Assembly (NCBI RefSeq): GCF_019263585.2
Contig: NZ_JADQDF010000003.1
Span: 1 to 61,150, forward strand
DNA length: 61,150 nt
DNA from: Pseudonocardia oceani
Lineage (GTDB): Bacteria > Actinomycetota > Actinomycetes > Mycobacteriales > Pseudonocardiaceae
Reading direction: 5' to 3'
Part shown: positions 24,541 through 32,300 of the stretch, piece after piece
How the letters are laid out: each line of letters begins with the position of its first letter
Position numbering within the stretch: position 1 is the stretch's first letter
Translations under genes and position numbers: made by a program
Notes under the pieces: model-generated
Seen by the model: only the letters and a program-made list of their open reading frames with translations
Database searches by the model: none
Told to the model about the DNA's origin: nothing

Positions 24541-24702
24541 ATGCCGGGGTGGGCGTGGGCCGCCGCCGCAGCCTGGGTCGCCGCCTCGGTGGTGGTGGCC
24601 CGCTACGTCGGCCGCGCCATCACGCTCGGCTCCCGGCGCCCACCCAAACCTCGTTCCTCGTCTTCGACCGCAACTGAAGGGCAGCGCCATGGCAGCGCAT
24701 GA
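24541..24702 (+). CDS. Small single-pass membrane protein (53 aa)
   Basis: ATG 24541 lies 7 bases after the preceding small gene. A Trp/Ala-rich membrane helix ('WAWAAAAAWVAASVVVARYVG') is followed by a basic, Ser/Pro-rich tail. The last 14 bases overlap the next gene. It may act with the holin as part of the lysis set; not proven. Confidence 0.4.
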   Translation: MPGWAWAAAAAWVAASVVVARYVGRAITLGSRRPPKPRSSSSTATEGQRHGSA

Positions 24703-25006
24703 CGTGCCGACCGGGCACATCGGAATCCACGAGATCGAGCTCGCCGCGAACACCGAGTCGACGGTGACGTTCGGCGGGGATCTCCCGTCGCAGTACGACC
24801 TGGCCCGTGTCGAGGTGCAGGTGCTCGAGGGGACTGCGCCGGTGTACTTCCGGTTCGGGCCGTCGGGGGCGGCGACAGTGAAGGGCACGGACTGCTGGTC
24901 GGTGCAGCCGGGGACAGCGGTGGGGGTGGATGTGCCGACTGCGGGTGACACGGTGGTTCGGCTGATCTCGGCCGCGTCGGCTGTCGTGTCGGTTGGGAGG
25001 GGCTGA
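24689..25006 (+). CDS. Small beta-rich protein before the fibre gene
   Basis: This 105-residue protein has beta-strand patterning: 'IGIHEIELAANTESTVTFGG', 'LARVEVQVLEGTAPVYFRFG', 'DTVVRLISAASAVVSVG'. Such small beta proteins lie beside receptor-binding genes in actinophages and may be virion decoration or fibre-base proteins. The start ATG 24689 has GAAGGGCAG upstream. Function unproven. Confidence 0.5.
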   Translation: MAAHDVPTGHIGIHEIELAANTESTVTFGGDLPSQYDLARVEVQVLEGTAPVYFRFGPSGAATVKGTDCWSVQPGTAVGVDVPTAGDTVVRLISAASAVVSVGRG

Positions 25007-25008
25007 CC

Positions 25009-25992
25009 ATGGGAGTCATCCGGTACCCGATCCGACCCAGCGGCGCCGGAGGCGGCGGGGGGGAGGTTGTCGACGCCACCACTGACACCAAGGGTGTCGC
25101 CCGACTGCTGGGGGGCACTGCCGACAACCCGACCGTCCCCGCCGCAGCGTTGACCGGGACGATCGCCGACGCCCGCATCCCCGCCGGGATCACCCGCGAC
25201 TCCGAGCTGGCCGTGGCCATCACCGCGGCGATCGACGCGCTGCTCGACGGCGCCCCCGGCGCGCTCGACACCCTCAACGAACTGGCCGCCGCGGTCAACG
25301 ACGACGCATCCTTCGCCGCATCGGTCACCTCGGCGCTATCAGGGAAGGTGTCGAAGTCCGGCGCGGAGACGATCGCCGGGATCAAGACCTTCTCCGATGC
25401 GCCCGTCGTTCCCAACGGCAGCTTCACCATCGCGAAAACGACCGGGCTGCAGACCGCGCTCGACGCCAAGACGGCCCTCTCGGTTGACGGCACCCCGGTC
25501 AGCGCCTACAACCTCGACAGCTCGCCGGTCGCGCCCGGCGAGCTGTCCCCCCCCGCCTACACCCAGGACGAGGTCGACGGTCTCCTCGCCGGTGTCGGCG
25601 GCGGCAACGGTCCGTGGGCGCCGGTCCAGGACACGGGATCGGAAACAAACTTCACCACAACGAACTGGACCGTTGTTGGCGGCCTCGCCATCACTATCGC
25701 CTCAACCTCGACGGCGGACGTGTTCCGCGTCGACGTGCTCGTCGACCTAGCGTCCTACTTCGCCAACACTGCGACCATGATTTGGAACCTGGTCGTGAAC
25801 GGGGCAGGCAACCCCATCACCTACCCGATCAAGCTGGTCGACAACGGCATCCGGCTGTCGGTTCCGATGGCGTGGGTGCTGACCGGGCTCAGCCCGGGCA
25901 ACTACACCCTTGAGCTAGCCGCCTACATGACCGGAGCGGGGAACTATCAGTCCGGCCCCGGAACTTCGATGATCGCGCAGCGAGTGGTGTGA
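25009..25992 (+). CDS. Tail fibre protein
   Basis: This 327-residue protein starts at ATG 25009. A Gly-rich N-terminus leads into fibre-type text: 'VDATTDTKGVARLLGGTAD', 'LDTLNELAAAVNDDASFAA', 'GIKTFSDAPVVPNGSF'. These segments are typical of shafts in many phage fibres. The last ~120 residues are beta-rich ('FRVDVLVDLASYFANTATMIW', 'GLSPGNYTLELAAYM') and likely form the receptor-binding head. GC content drops somewhat in this end region, as is usual for fast-evolving fibre tips. It overlaps the spike gene. Confidence 0.7.
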   Translation: MGVIRYPIRPSGAGGGGGEVVDATTDTKGVARLLGGTADNPTVPAAALTGTIADARIPAGITRDSELAVAITAAIDALLDGAPGALDTLNELAAAVNDDASFAASVTSALSGKVSKSGAETIAGIKTFSDAPVVPNGSFTIAKTTGLQTALDAKTALSVDGTPVSAYNLDSSPVAPGELSPPAYTQDEVDGLLAGVGGGNGPWAPVQDTGSETNFTTTNWTVVGGLAITIASTSTADVFRVDVLVDLASYFANTATMIWNLVVNGAGNPITYPIKLVDNGIRLSVPMAWVLTGLSPGNYTLELAAYMTGAGNYQSGPGTSMIAQRVV

Positions 25993-27422
25993 CCAGCTAC
26001 TACCTCGCCAGCACGGGCAGCGACGGGAACACGGGCACATCCGAGGCTGCGCCGTGGGCCACGATCGCGCGGCTCAACGACGCCCTCGCCGCCCAGCAGA
26101 TCGTCGGGGGGGACTTCGTGCTGTTCCGGCGAGGGGACACCTTCTATGGCCAGCCGGCGCAGGAGGGTTGGCATCCGTACCCGAACGCCAACCCCGTCAC
26201 ATTCGGCGCGTACGGGGCCGGGGCGAAACCACGGATCTCCTGCTACAAGATCGCCGCTGTCGGTGGGTGGACTAACGTTGGCGGCAACGTGTGGCGAATC
26301 AACCTTGCCGCCGGCGCGGCCGGGCACACCGGCGCCACGATGCTCGGCGCAACCGAGGTCGGGCACCTGCGGGTCGACGGGACCGTGTACGGCGCCAAGA
26401 AGGACTCTTCCGCCGCCTTGGCTCAGCCGTGGGACTTCTACTCCGGCGACTACGCCCGAACCGATGTGAGCGAGTTTCTGCACGTCTACCACGTGGGGAA
26501 CCCGTCGACGGGTCGCACCGTGGAGATCGCGGTCAACGCCGACGTTTTCCACCTCGCCCGAGACCACTGGACGATTCGCGACCTCGACATTTGCGGTGCC
26601 GACGCTGGGGTCGTCGCATCCGCCTACTGGTCACCGAGCAACATCCAAATCCTGAACTGCGACATCCACGACCTCGGCGGTTCCTACACGTGGGGCGACT
26701 ACGTCTACACCGTGCCGACCCGCGCCGGGAACGGTATCCAGGCGTGGATCGGGTGCGAGGATTGGCTGATCGAAGGCAACCGCATTTGGCACTGCTACGA
26801 CGTAGCCGTCACCTACCAGGGCTCCCCTGGCGTGCAGGTTCCGACCAATCAGGGCTACCGCCGGTTGCATGCGCGCCGGAATATCATCTTCAACAACTCG
26901 CAGTCGTTCGAGCTCGGCGGTTCCGAGGTCGCGGGTGACGGTGTTGGGTTCGTCGACTGCTCGTTCACCGACAACTTCTGCTTCGGTGCGGGCAACGGGT
27001 GGGGTTGGCAGTACCGTCCCGATCCGGCCGGTCGCGGCTGCCACCTGCTGTTCTACCGGTACGCGTTGCCAACGGATCTCGTGTGTGAACGCAACGTGTT
27101 CTTCGGGGCGACGACCAACCACATTTTCGCCTTGGACGGTATCCCGGTGGGGGTGACCGTGCGGAACAACCACGTGTACCTGGAACCGGGCACACTGATT
27201 CAGGATTCGTTGATTCCAGCAGGGAAGCGTCCGGAGACGATCGAGGAGGCCGCCGCGTACGTGGCGGCGACCGGGCACGAGCAGGGCACCACATGGTTCA
27301 CCGACCGCACGGCGGCGGAGACATATCTTGCCGACCTCGCCTGGTCCGGCCGCGTCATCGCCACCACTGGCGGTGTCCGAGTCATCCCCGGTCCGTCCGT
27401 CGAATGGCCCGAACCCGGCTGA
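25989..27422 (+). CDS. Tail spike with right-handed beta-helix fold
   Basis: This 477-residue protein (GTGA overlap) opens with 'YYLASTGSDGNTGTSEAAPW', the usual start of pectate-lyase-like right-handed beta-helix proteins. It continues with ladder-like segments: 'DHWTIRDLDICG', 'SNIQILNCDIHDLGG', 'CEDWLIEGNRIWHC', 'VGFVDCSFTDNFCF', 'GVTVRNNHVYLEPG'. Such spikes often cut or bind surface glycans. No catalytic triad can be assigned from sequence. It is the last gene of the late operon and faces a convergent methyltransferase. Confidence 0.8.
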   Translation: MTSYYLASTGSDGNTGTSEAAPWATIARLNDALAAQQIVGGDFVLFRRGDTFYGQPAQEGWHPYPNANPVTFGAYGAGAKPRISCYKIAAVGGWTNVGGNVWRINLAAGAAGHTGATMLGATEVGHLRVDGTVYGAKKDSSAALAQPWDFYSGDYARTDVSEFLHVYHVGNPSTGRTVEIAVNADVFHLARDHWTIRDLDICGADAGVVASAYWSPSNIQILNCDIHDLGGSYTWGDYVYTVPTRAGNGIQAWIGCEDWLIEGNRIWHCYDVAVTYQGSPGVQVPTNQGYRRLHARRNIIFNNSQSFELGGSEVAGDGVGFVDCSFTDNFCFGAGNGWGWQYRPDPAGRGCHLLFYRYALPTDLVCERNVFFGATTNHIFALDGIPVGVTVRNNHVYLEPGTLIQDSLIPAGKRPETIEEAAAYVAATGHEQGTTWFTDRTAAETYLADLAWSGRVIATTGGVRVIPGPSVEWPEPG

Positions 27423-27429
27423 CCTGCGG

Positions 27430-28086
27430 TCAGGCCCGGATCGCTACCAGCGACTTCGGGAGGCCGGCCATCCGCTCGAACCAGATGTCCGAGTCGGGGA
27501 AGTAGGAGCGCATCTCCGTCGCCGACACCAGCTCCACCTCGTGGGTGCGCTCCATGGCCAGGGCGGGGTCGTCGGTCCAGTAGTGGCCGAGCGGCCAATG
27601 CTGGGTGATCGCCAGCCGCGCCCGGAACGGCAGGAACTGCATGCCGGGGAACATCCAGTGCGGCTCCACCGGGAAGTACCGGTACGGAGTCTGCACCCAG
27701 TGCCGCGGCGCCCGGTCGGCGATGACCTCCGCAAGGGCCTGCCGGCGCAGGTGCCCGCCGACGTGCTCGATCAGGCTGTTGGAGATCACGATGTCGTAGC
27801 TGCCGGCGCGGATCTCGGCGGGCGGGGCGCAGGCGTCGCCGTGGACCTGCCCGTCACGAGCGGGCTCGAGGTTCACCACGGTGAGGTCCTTGGGCTGTGC
27901 TGGCGCGCTCTGCCAGAACTCGACGGTGCCGCCGAGGTCGAGGACCCGCATCCGGTCAAGGTCGGGGAACGTGTCGAGGAGCTTGCCCCAGCGCTTCTGT
28001 CGTGCGCGTCCGCCGATGGAGCGGGTGCTGTACGGGTTGTTCAGTGCGTAGGTGATGCGGTGGGTGAGCTCGTTCGACTTCGGCAT
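27430..28086 (-). CDS. Class I SAM-dependent methyltransferase
   Basis: This 218-residue protein starts at ATG 28086 and ends 7 bases from the spike stop, convergent with it. Motif I is 'VLDLGG' at 48-53, followed by an acidic 'VVNLEP' strand end and the 'YDIVISNSLIEHV' motif around 98-109. A PY-RYFPVEPHWMFPGMQ stretch resembles methyltransferases in glycan or nodulation-type gene clusters. Its substrate is unknown. Next to receptor-binding genes it could modify a surface glycan or a virion protein, or act in lysogeny; these are guesses. Confidence 0.75.
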   Translation of the reverse strand: MPKSNELTHRITYALNNPYSTRSIGGRARQKRWGKLLDTFPDLDRMRVLDLGGTVEFWQSAPAQPKDLTVVNLEPARDGQVHGDACAPPAEIRAGSYDIVISNSLIEHVGGHLRRQALAEVIADRAPRHWVQTPYRYFPVEPHWMFPGMQFLPFRARLAITQHWPLGHYWTDDPALAMERTHEVELVSATEMRSYFPDSDIWFERMAGLPKSLVAIRA

Positions 28087-28180
28087 GCCTGCTCATCCGA
28101 GCTGGGCCGTCGCACGGTTACAGGTGGCGACGGCATCTCATCAACTCTGATGACGCGCCCTTCCACTTCACAACGCCGCA

Positions 28181-28212
28181 CCCCCGTCCTTGCCTCACGG
28201 CAGGGGCGGGGG
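28181..28212 (+). terminator. Hairpin in the gap upstream of the methyltransferase
   Basis: CCCCCGTCCTTGCC (28181-28194) pairs with GGCAGGGGCGGGGG (28199-28212) around a TCAC loop: 14 bp, two of them G.U in a plus-strand RNA. The gap 28087-28226 holds nothing else obvious. The hairpin is weaker in the minus-strand transcript. Confidence 0.4.
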
Positions 28213-28226
28213 AGCTTCTTCGTCGT

Positions 28227-28457
28227 TCACACCCCGTCGCGGCTCGAGCTCGTCGGCGGGCCCACGTACCCGCGCCCGGCCAGGCCGGACTCCCAGTCGG
28301 CGCGGCGGGCGGCGAGCAGCTCCCGGTGCCGGTCGGTCATCGGCTCCGCACCCGGCACCTCGCCGTGATGCAAGACGCACGGGTAGACCCGCACCCAGGC
28401 CCGGCGCTGCTTCCACCGGATCACCGCGACCGGGCAACCCGGGCGACCGACGTTCAT
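28227..28457 (-). CDS. Small hypothetical protein in the transfer-like region (76 aa)
   Basis: ATG 28457 is taken as the start. The protein begins 'NVGRPGCPVAVIRWKQRRAW', contains 'YPCVLHHGEVPG', then an Arg-rich helix ('DRHRELLAARRADWESGLAGRG'). The Cys and His residues might bind metal. It lies between two intergenic elements, one of them a conserved 41-bp repeat just upstream. Function unknown. Confidence 0.5.
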   Translation of the reverse strand: MNVGRPGCPVAVIRWKQRRAWVRVYPCVLHHGEVPGAEPMTDRHRELLAARRADWESGLAGRGYVGPPTSSSRDGV

Positions 28458-28489
28458 GGGCGTGCTCCCTCGCTCGGACGACAGGCCTA

Positions 28490-28530
28490 ATCTCCAAGTT
28501 CTGGAGCAACCGGCAGCTCTGTTGGGGTTT
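28490..28530. repeat. 41-bp conserved element, copy 1 (dyad CTCCA-N5-TGGAG)
   Basis: This element matches 31172-31212 at 35 of 41 positions. It has two dyads: CTCCAAGTTCTGGAG (28492-28506), then CAAC-N10-GTTG. Copy 1 is intergenic, upstream of the 28227-28457 gene. The two copies lie on either side of the FtsK/TraB-like ATPase gene, so a cis-acting site for transfer, partition or regulation is possible. Confidence 0.7.
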
Positions 28531-28577
28531 GCGGTCCGCCGCGGGGGAAGCACGGCCCGGCGATGATGCCACGACGG

Positions 28578-28787
28578 TCAGCGGCCGCGCCCGAGCAGGC
28601 GCGCGCCGAACCTCCGGTAGGGCTGGCCACCGCACAGCCAGCACGCCCGCCGCATCCGGAAGTTGCCGCGCCCGTCGCCCGTCTTCGTGCGGCCCGAGCA
28701 CGCCCAGCAGGCGCGGAACGGGAACAGCCAGCACGACCCGAGGTAGAGCGCGGCGAGGACCAGACCGACCAGCATGAGCGAGTCCAT
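28578..28787 (-). CDS. Small membrane protein with two CxxC pairs (69 aa)
   Basis: ATG 28787 follows GGGAGG at a six-base spacing; GTG 28790 would be less well placed. An N-terminal membrane helix ('LMLVGLVLAALYLGSCWLF') is followed by 'CWACSGRTKTGDGRGNFR' and 'CWLCGG', a classic zinc ribbon. Short proteins with this exact plan accompany TraB/FtsK genes in actinomycete integrative elements. The role is unknown but the association is suggestive. Confidence 0.6.
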   Translation of the reverse strand: MDSLMLVGLVLAALYLGSCWLFPFRACWACSGRTKTGDGRGNFRMRRACWLCGGQPYRRFGARLLGRGR

Positions 28788-28802
28788 CACCGGCCTCCCG
28801 CG

Positions 28803-28897
28803 CTAGGAGGAGACGCCGCCGCGCAGGCCCGGCGCCTAGATCCTAGGACTAGCCCTAGGGGCCGAACCCCCGCGTTGACCTGCGGCTTAGGGTCTAG
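28803..28897. other. Cluster of six CTAG tetramers in a non-coding gap
   Basis: CTAG is rare in this GC-rich DNA, yet it occurs at 28803, 28836, 28843, 28849, 28855 and 28894. Two of them are in palindromes TCCTAGGA and CCCTAGGG. The gap lies directly downstream of the FtsK/TraB-like gene. It might be a protein-binding or transfer-origin-like site. GGACTAGCC here is repeated at 34389-34397 in front of the integrase gene. Confidence 0.5.
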
Positions 28898-28901
28898 GAG
28901 C

Positions 28902-31004
28902 TCAGCCATCGAGGGCCCCGAGAAGGTCGCTGCGGAGGATGCCCTGCCTGTTGCGCGGCACCTCGTCCTCGAGGCTCACCGCCCAGACCTGGCGCGGCCG
29001 GACGTCGCTCGGCTTGAGCGCGGCGGCCAGCTGGATCGGTGTCCAGCCGGCGTACCGGTCGGGCCAGCGGTCCGCCAGGCGCGAGCAGAGGACGTCGCTG
29101 TGCGCCTTCTCGTCGGAGCCGAACACGACCGCCAGATCCTCGGTGACCGAGTAGCTCACCGGCGTCGCCGACACCGTGTGCCCGAGCGCCATCCCCTCGA
29201 GCGTGCCGGCCTTCTCGCGCAGCGCGCGGCCGCGCAGGCAGATGGCCTCGGCCGCGACGGCGTCGGCGTAGCCGGTGCGCACGGTCCCGCCGTTGACCTT
29301 CGCGTCGCCGGTGCCGCGCAGGATCCCCGCGCCGAGCGCGTCGGGCGGCAGCTTGTGCGCGTGCATCCCCTCGCCGCCTGCGCCTGCACCGAGCACCGCC
29401 TCGGAGGCGTCGCGCGTCGTTACGTACAGGGCGAAGCGGATACCGAACTGGTCGCGGAACCCGGTGGGCGTCGACTTCGCGTCGGGCTTCTGCGTCGCGG
29501 CGAGGGTGATGATGCCGGCCGACGGGCCGACCTTCGCCAGGTCGGTGAGCTTGTCCTCCATGTCGGGCCCGTACTCCTTGCTCAGGAACGCCCGTTGCAC
29601 CTCGTCGATGACCAGCACGATGAGCTGCAGGCCGAGGTGCTTGGTGCGGGAGAGCTCCTCGGTGAGCTTCCCCTCGGGGCACACCGCCTTGGGCAGGGTG
29701 CGGAGCAGGCGGTTGCGGCGGTCGACCTCGGCGAGCAGGTCGTCGATGGTGTCGCGCAGCGCCGCGAGCGGGTGCACACCCGTGTCCGGGTCGGCGCGGT
29801 CCCCGTAGAAGATCCGTTCGGCGACGTGCTCGAACGGTGTCCAGTCCGGCCCGCCCTTGAGGTCGAACACGATGATGCGCACGTGCGGGTCGAGCGCGGC
29901 GGCCAGCGCGACCAGGCGCAGCACGAACGTCTTGCCCCGCCGCGGGATGGCGCCGATGAGCATGGCCGCCCACAGCACGCACAGCCACACGGTCTCGCCG
30001 CGCTCGTTCTTCCCGAACGGCCACGGGTGCCAGAAGTTCACGTTGGGCCTGGTCAGCAGCTCGGACGGCCCGGCTGCGATCGACAGCGGGTCGACCTCGC
30101 AGACCCACATGTCGACGCGGCGGATCGACCCGGCCGACCCGCGGACGCGGGAGAGGAAGACCTGCCGCTCGTCGACGTCGATGCCCGAGGCGATCTCGTC
30201 GCGGCGGCGGATCGCCTCGTCGGCGGTCTTGCCGTAGGGCAGGTCGAGCACCGCCCGCCAGCCGTTGGCGTCGCGGTGGATCGGGGTGGCGAAGGTGAGC
30301 GGGTCGGCCTCGGTGCACAGCTTCGCCGCCTCGAACGCCCGGACCACCACGCCCGGGGACAGCTTGCGGAAGCGGCCCGGCACGACGGCCGGGGTGAAGA
30401 TGGGCCTGTCGGGCGACTGCCCGCGCCAGCCCAGCAGCGCGACCACCACGACGGCGACCGGCCACAGCCAGGCGAACCACCACCACACCGCGGCGCTGGC
30501 CGCCGCGACGAGCACGCCGAGCGCGATGACGTGGCGCTGGTGCGCGGCGCGCACGAACTTCTGCTCCGAGCGGTACCGCAAGTACAGCGCGTCATCGCCC
30601 CGGGTCTTCGCGGCTTTGCGCAGCGGGCGGGCGTCCCCGTCGTCGACGAAGTCGCGCACCTGCCCGAGCACGCGCACCAGCCCCCGCGGCGCCCACCACA
30701 GCGTGAGCGCGACGTAGAGGTGCAGGCGCACGGCGTGCCACGCCAGGTGGTAGCCCGCCCGGCGCGCCACCCACCAGGCGGCGGCCCGGCGCTGCTCGGC
30801 CTGACGCAGCCACGGCGCGATGATCGGCCGCCGCTCCGGTGGCTCGGCCTCCCACGGCATCGCCACCGCTGGCGACGGTCGCAGCGCCAGCTCAGGCTCG
30901 GGCCGCGCAGGCAGCGACACGACCTCCCCGTCGAGCGCGTCGTGCAGCGCGAGTTCGGTGCCCGGCTCGTCGGGGTCGGGCCTCTTGCGCATGTCGATCG
31001 TCAC
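28902..31004 (-). CDS. FtsK/SpoIIIE-family DNA translocase (TraB/TraSA-like)
   Basis: This 700-residue protein starts at GTG 31004, overlapping the upstream stop (GTGA). Membrane-spanning regions are likely at ~120-150 and ~190-210 ('VLVAAASAAVWWWFAWLWPVAVV'). The ATPase domain has Walker A 'GAIPRRGKTF' (Lys358) and Walker B 'LIVLVIDEVQ' (Asp467-Glu468), then 'ITLAATQKPDAKSTP' and 'QFGIRFAL', as in actinomycete TraB/FtsK-like plasmid transfer proteins. These move double-stranded DNA between mycelial cells. In phages this gene is unusual. It heads a compact minus-strand operon with DUF2637- and DUF4236-like genes. Confidence 0.88.
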   Translation of the reverse strand: MTIDMRKRPDPDEPGTELALHDALDGEVVSLPARPEPELALRPSPAVAMPWEAEPPERRPIIAPWLRQAEQRRAAAWWVARRAGYHLAWHAVRLHLYVALTLWWAPRGLVRVLGQVRDFVDDGDARPLRKAAKTRGDDALYLRYRSEQKFVRAAHQRHVIALGVLVAAASAAVWWWFAWLWPVAVVVVALLGWRGQSPDRPIFTPAVVPGRFRKLSPGVVVRAFEAAKLCTEADPLTFATPIHRDANGWRAVLDLPYGKTADEAIRRRDEIASGIDVDERQVFLSRVRGSAGSIRRVDMWVCEVDPLSIAAGPSELLTRPNVNFWHPWPFGKNERGETVWLCVLWAAMLIGAIPRRGKTFVLRLVALAAALDPHVRIIVFDLKGGPDWTPFEHVAERIFYGDRADPDTGVHPLAALRDTIDDLLAEVDRRNRLLRTLPKAVCPEGKLTEELSRTKHLGLQLIVLVIDEVQRAFLSKEYGPDMEDKLTDLAKVGPSAGIITLAATQKPDAKSTPTGFRDQFGIRFALYVTTRDASEAVLGAGAGGEGMHAHKLPPDALGAGILRGTGDAKVNGGTVRTGYADAVAAEAICLRGRALREKAGTLEGMALGHTVSATPVSYSVTEDLAVVFGSDEKAHSDVLCSRLADRWPDRYAGWTPIQLAAALKPSDVRPRQVWAVSLEDEVPRNRQGILRSDLLGALDG

Positions 31005-31615
31005 GCTGTCGCTCCGTTGGTGGTGGCGAGAAGCTGGCGGGCCTTCCACTCGCTGATCTCCAGCTCGTCAACAAGCCGCTTGCGCCCAGCCCCCTCTGCG
31101 ATCAGTCGGGCGGCCCGCTCCTCCACCGTCTCCGGCTCGCCCTCCAGCCCTTGGAGATTCGGCTCCTGCTCATCTCCAAGGGCTGGAGCAACTGGCAGCT
31201 CGGTTGGAGGTTCCGCCGGTGCTGCCTCCGGCCGGCCGACGAGCACCATCAAGTGGACGAGGGCACCCAGCACCGTCGGGGCGATCGCCGACACCGCAAC
31301 TACGACGAGCCAGTGGGGCTGGACTCCATACGCCTCCAGGCCGTGACCGAGCGCGTTACCCGCAACCGAGCCGCCTAGCAGCAGCAGGGCGAGCGCGCGG
31401 GCGTACCGATCGGCGTCGGGTGGCGACCACTGGCCCAGCCACACCAGTGACCCGGCGGCTGCGCCAGCGTCAACGACGACCGGCAGGAGCCACGCCAGCG
31501 AAGGGGCGAAACCGCACAGCAGCGCGAGATCGCGGAGGGCCGCGAACGACAGCACGGCCGCAGCGCCAGCCACGATCAGGAGAAGCCCAAACAGTAGGAA
31601 CCGCTGAGGCCTCAT
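31001..31615 (-). CDS. DUF2637-like membrane protein (Spd-type)
   Basis: This 204-residue protein starts at ATG 31615, overlapping the HNH stop. Four membrane helices are seen: 'FLLFGLLLIVAGAAAVLSFAA', 'PSLAWLLPVVVDAGAAAGSLVWL', 'ALALLLLGGSVAGNALGHGL' and 'LVVVAVSAIAPTVLGALVHLMVLV'. A C-terminal cytosolic HTH-like piece follows ('AARLIAEGAGRKRLVDELEISEWKARQLLA'). DUF2637 and Spd proteins go with TraB in Streptomyces plasmids and help spread DNA in mycelium. The coding region also contains a perfect 17-bp inverted repeat. Confidence 0.75.
   Translation of the reverse strand: MRPQRFLLFGLLLIVAGAAAVLSFAALRDLALLCGFAPSLAWLLPVVVDAGAAAGSLVWLGQWSPPDADRYARALALLLLGGSVAGNALGHGLEAYGVQPHWLVVVAVSAIAPTVLGALVHLMVLVGRPEAAPAEPPTELPVAPALGDEQEPNLQGLEGEPETVEERAARLIAEGAGRKRLVDELEISEWKARQLLATTNGATA
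31142..31188. repeat. Perfect 17-bp inverted repeat inside the DUF2637-like gene
   Basis: CTCCAGCCCTTGGAGAT (31142-31158) and ATCTCCAAGGGCTGGAG (31172-31188) are perfect inverses with a 13-base spacer. Each arm is itself a CTCCA-N5-TGGAG dyad. The right arm is the start of the second copy of the 41-bp element. Confidence 0.9.
31172..31212. repeat. 41-bp conserved element, copy 2
   Basis: The copy matches 28490-28530 at 35 of 41 positions, in the same orientation 2.7 kb away. It lies within the coding region of the DUF2637-like gene. Retention of the dyad positions in both a coding and a non-coding setting argues that the DNA itself is the selected signal. Confidence 0.75.
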
Positions 31616-32118
31616 GCCTCGCCCTTCTTCGCATGCGACGCGTCGAACAGGCGGTGGCACCGCCTGCACATCGGCTGGTAGTGCCCGTACTGCGGGCTGT
31701 ATGGCCCCTTGGAGGAGGTCAGTTCGTTGGGGTCGGCATGGTCGTACGCCCACTCCTCGGCGCAGCCCCCGCACTCCACACAGGTGTGCGTGCTCGGACG
31801 TCCCCGCGCCTGCCTGAGCCAGCGGTGCGTGGTGCTGTAGCTGGGCACTCCACTTCGGTGCCCTCGTGTGGCCTGAACTGTCGCGTCGCCGACAGCTTTG
31901 CCGGCCAGCACCCGCTGGAGGTGGGCGCCGCACAGGCCGCGTCCACTGTGGGGTCGGCCGCAGTCGTTCACGGAGCAGGTGCGGCCGGGGGCCTTGGCCC
32001 GGAAGGTTGCCGGACCTGGGTCTCCGTGCTTGCGCCACCGTCTCCAGTGCCCGCCGCAGTACCCGTGCGCCCTCAGTGGCCGCAGGCATCCGTCAACGCA
32101 GCAGATGGCCACGCTCAC
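31612..32118 (-). CDS. HNH endonuclease inserted in the transfer-like operon
   Basis: This 168-residue protein starts at GTG 32118, overlapping the DUF4236-like stop. Two tandem Cys/His knuckles open it ('CCVDGCLRPLRAHGYCGGHW' and 'CSVNDCGRPHSGRGLCGAHL'). The C-terminus has 'CVECGGCAEEWAYDHADP', an Asn/Glu piece, and 'PMCRRCHRLFDA', an HNH-type core. The N-terminal knuckle with 'RWRKHGDPG' resembles the one in the HNH at 45286 ('MRHGDP'). Its neighbours overlap it by four bases on both sides, so it is fully absorbed in the operon. Confidence 0.75.
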   Translation of the reverse strand: MSVAICCVDGCLRPLRAHGYCGGHWRRWRKHGDPGPATFRAKAPGRTCSVNDCGRPHSGRGLCGAHLQRVLAGKAVGDATVQATRGHRSGVPSYSTTHRWLRQARGRPSTHTCVECGGCAEEWAYDHADPNELTSSKGPYSPQYGHYQPMCRRCHRLFDASHAKKGEA

Positions 32119-32300
32119 CGCTCACCTCGTCGTCCCGGCCAGCTCACGGATCCCGGTCCTGGGGTGTTGAGGGTGTGGCGGCGGGTCGTCGCCGACCAGG
32201 TCCACGGCCCGATCTTGAGGCCCCAGGTGATCCGGCCCGCCTGGTTGAGGTGCAGCCGGAGCGGGCCGAGGGGGATGGTCTTGCGTAGGCGGAAGCCCAT
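32115..32300 (-). CDS. DUF4236-like small protein (61 aa)
   Basis: ATG 32300 is the start. The sequence begins 'MGFRLRKTIPLGPLRLHLNQ', followed by an A-G-R-I-T-W stretch and 'GPWTWSATTRRHTLNTPGPGS'. This is the hallmark of DUF4236 proteins, which in bacteria are short beta-rich proteins of unknown role. It sits between two genes with four-base overlaps. Confidence 0.65.
   Translation of the reverse strand: MGFRLRKTIPLGPLRLHLNQAGRITWGLKIGPWTWSATTRRHTLNTPGPGSVSWPGRRGER

Noticed and set aside
28563..31346. 927-codon open frame on the plus strand opposite the FtsK/TraB-like gene
   Set aside because: The minus strand encodes a clear Walker A/B translocase; the plus-strand text is Arg/Gly/Pro-rich antisense.
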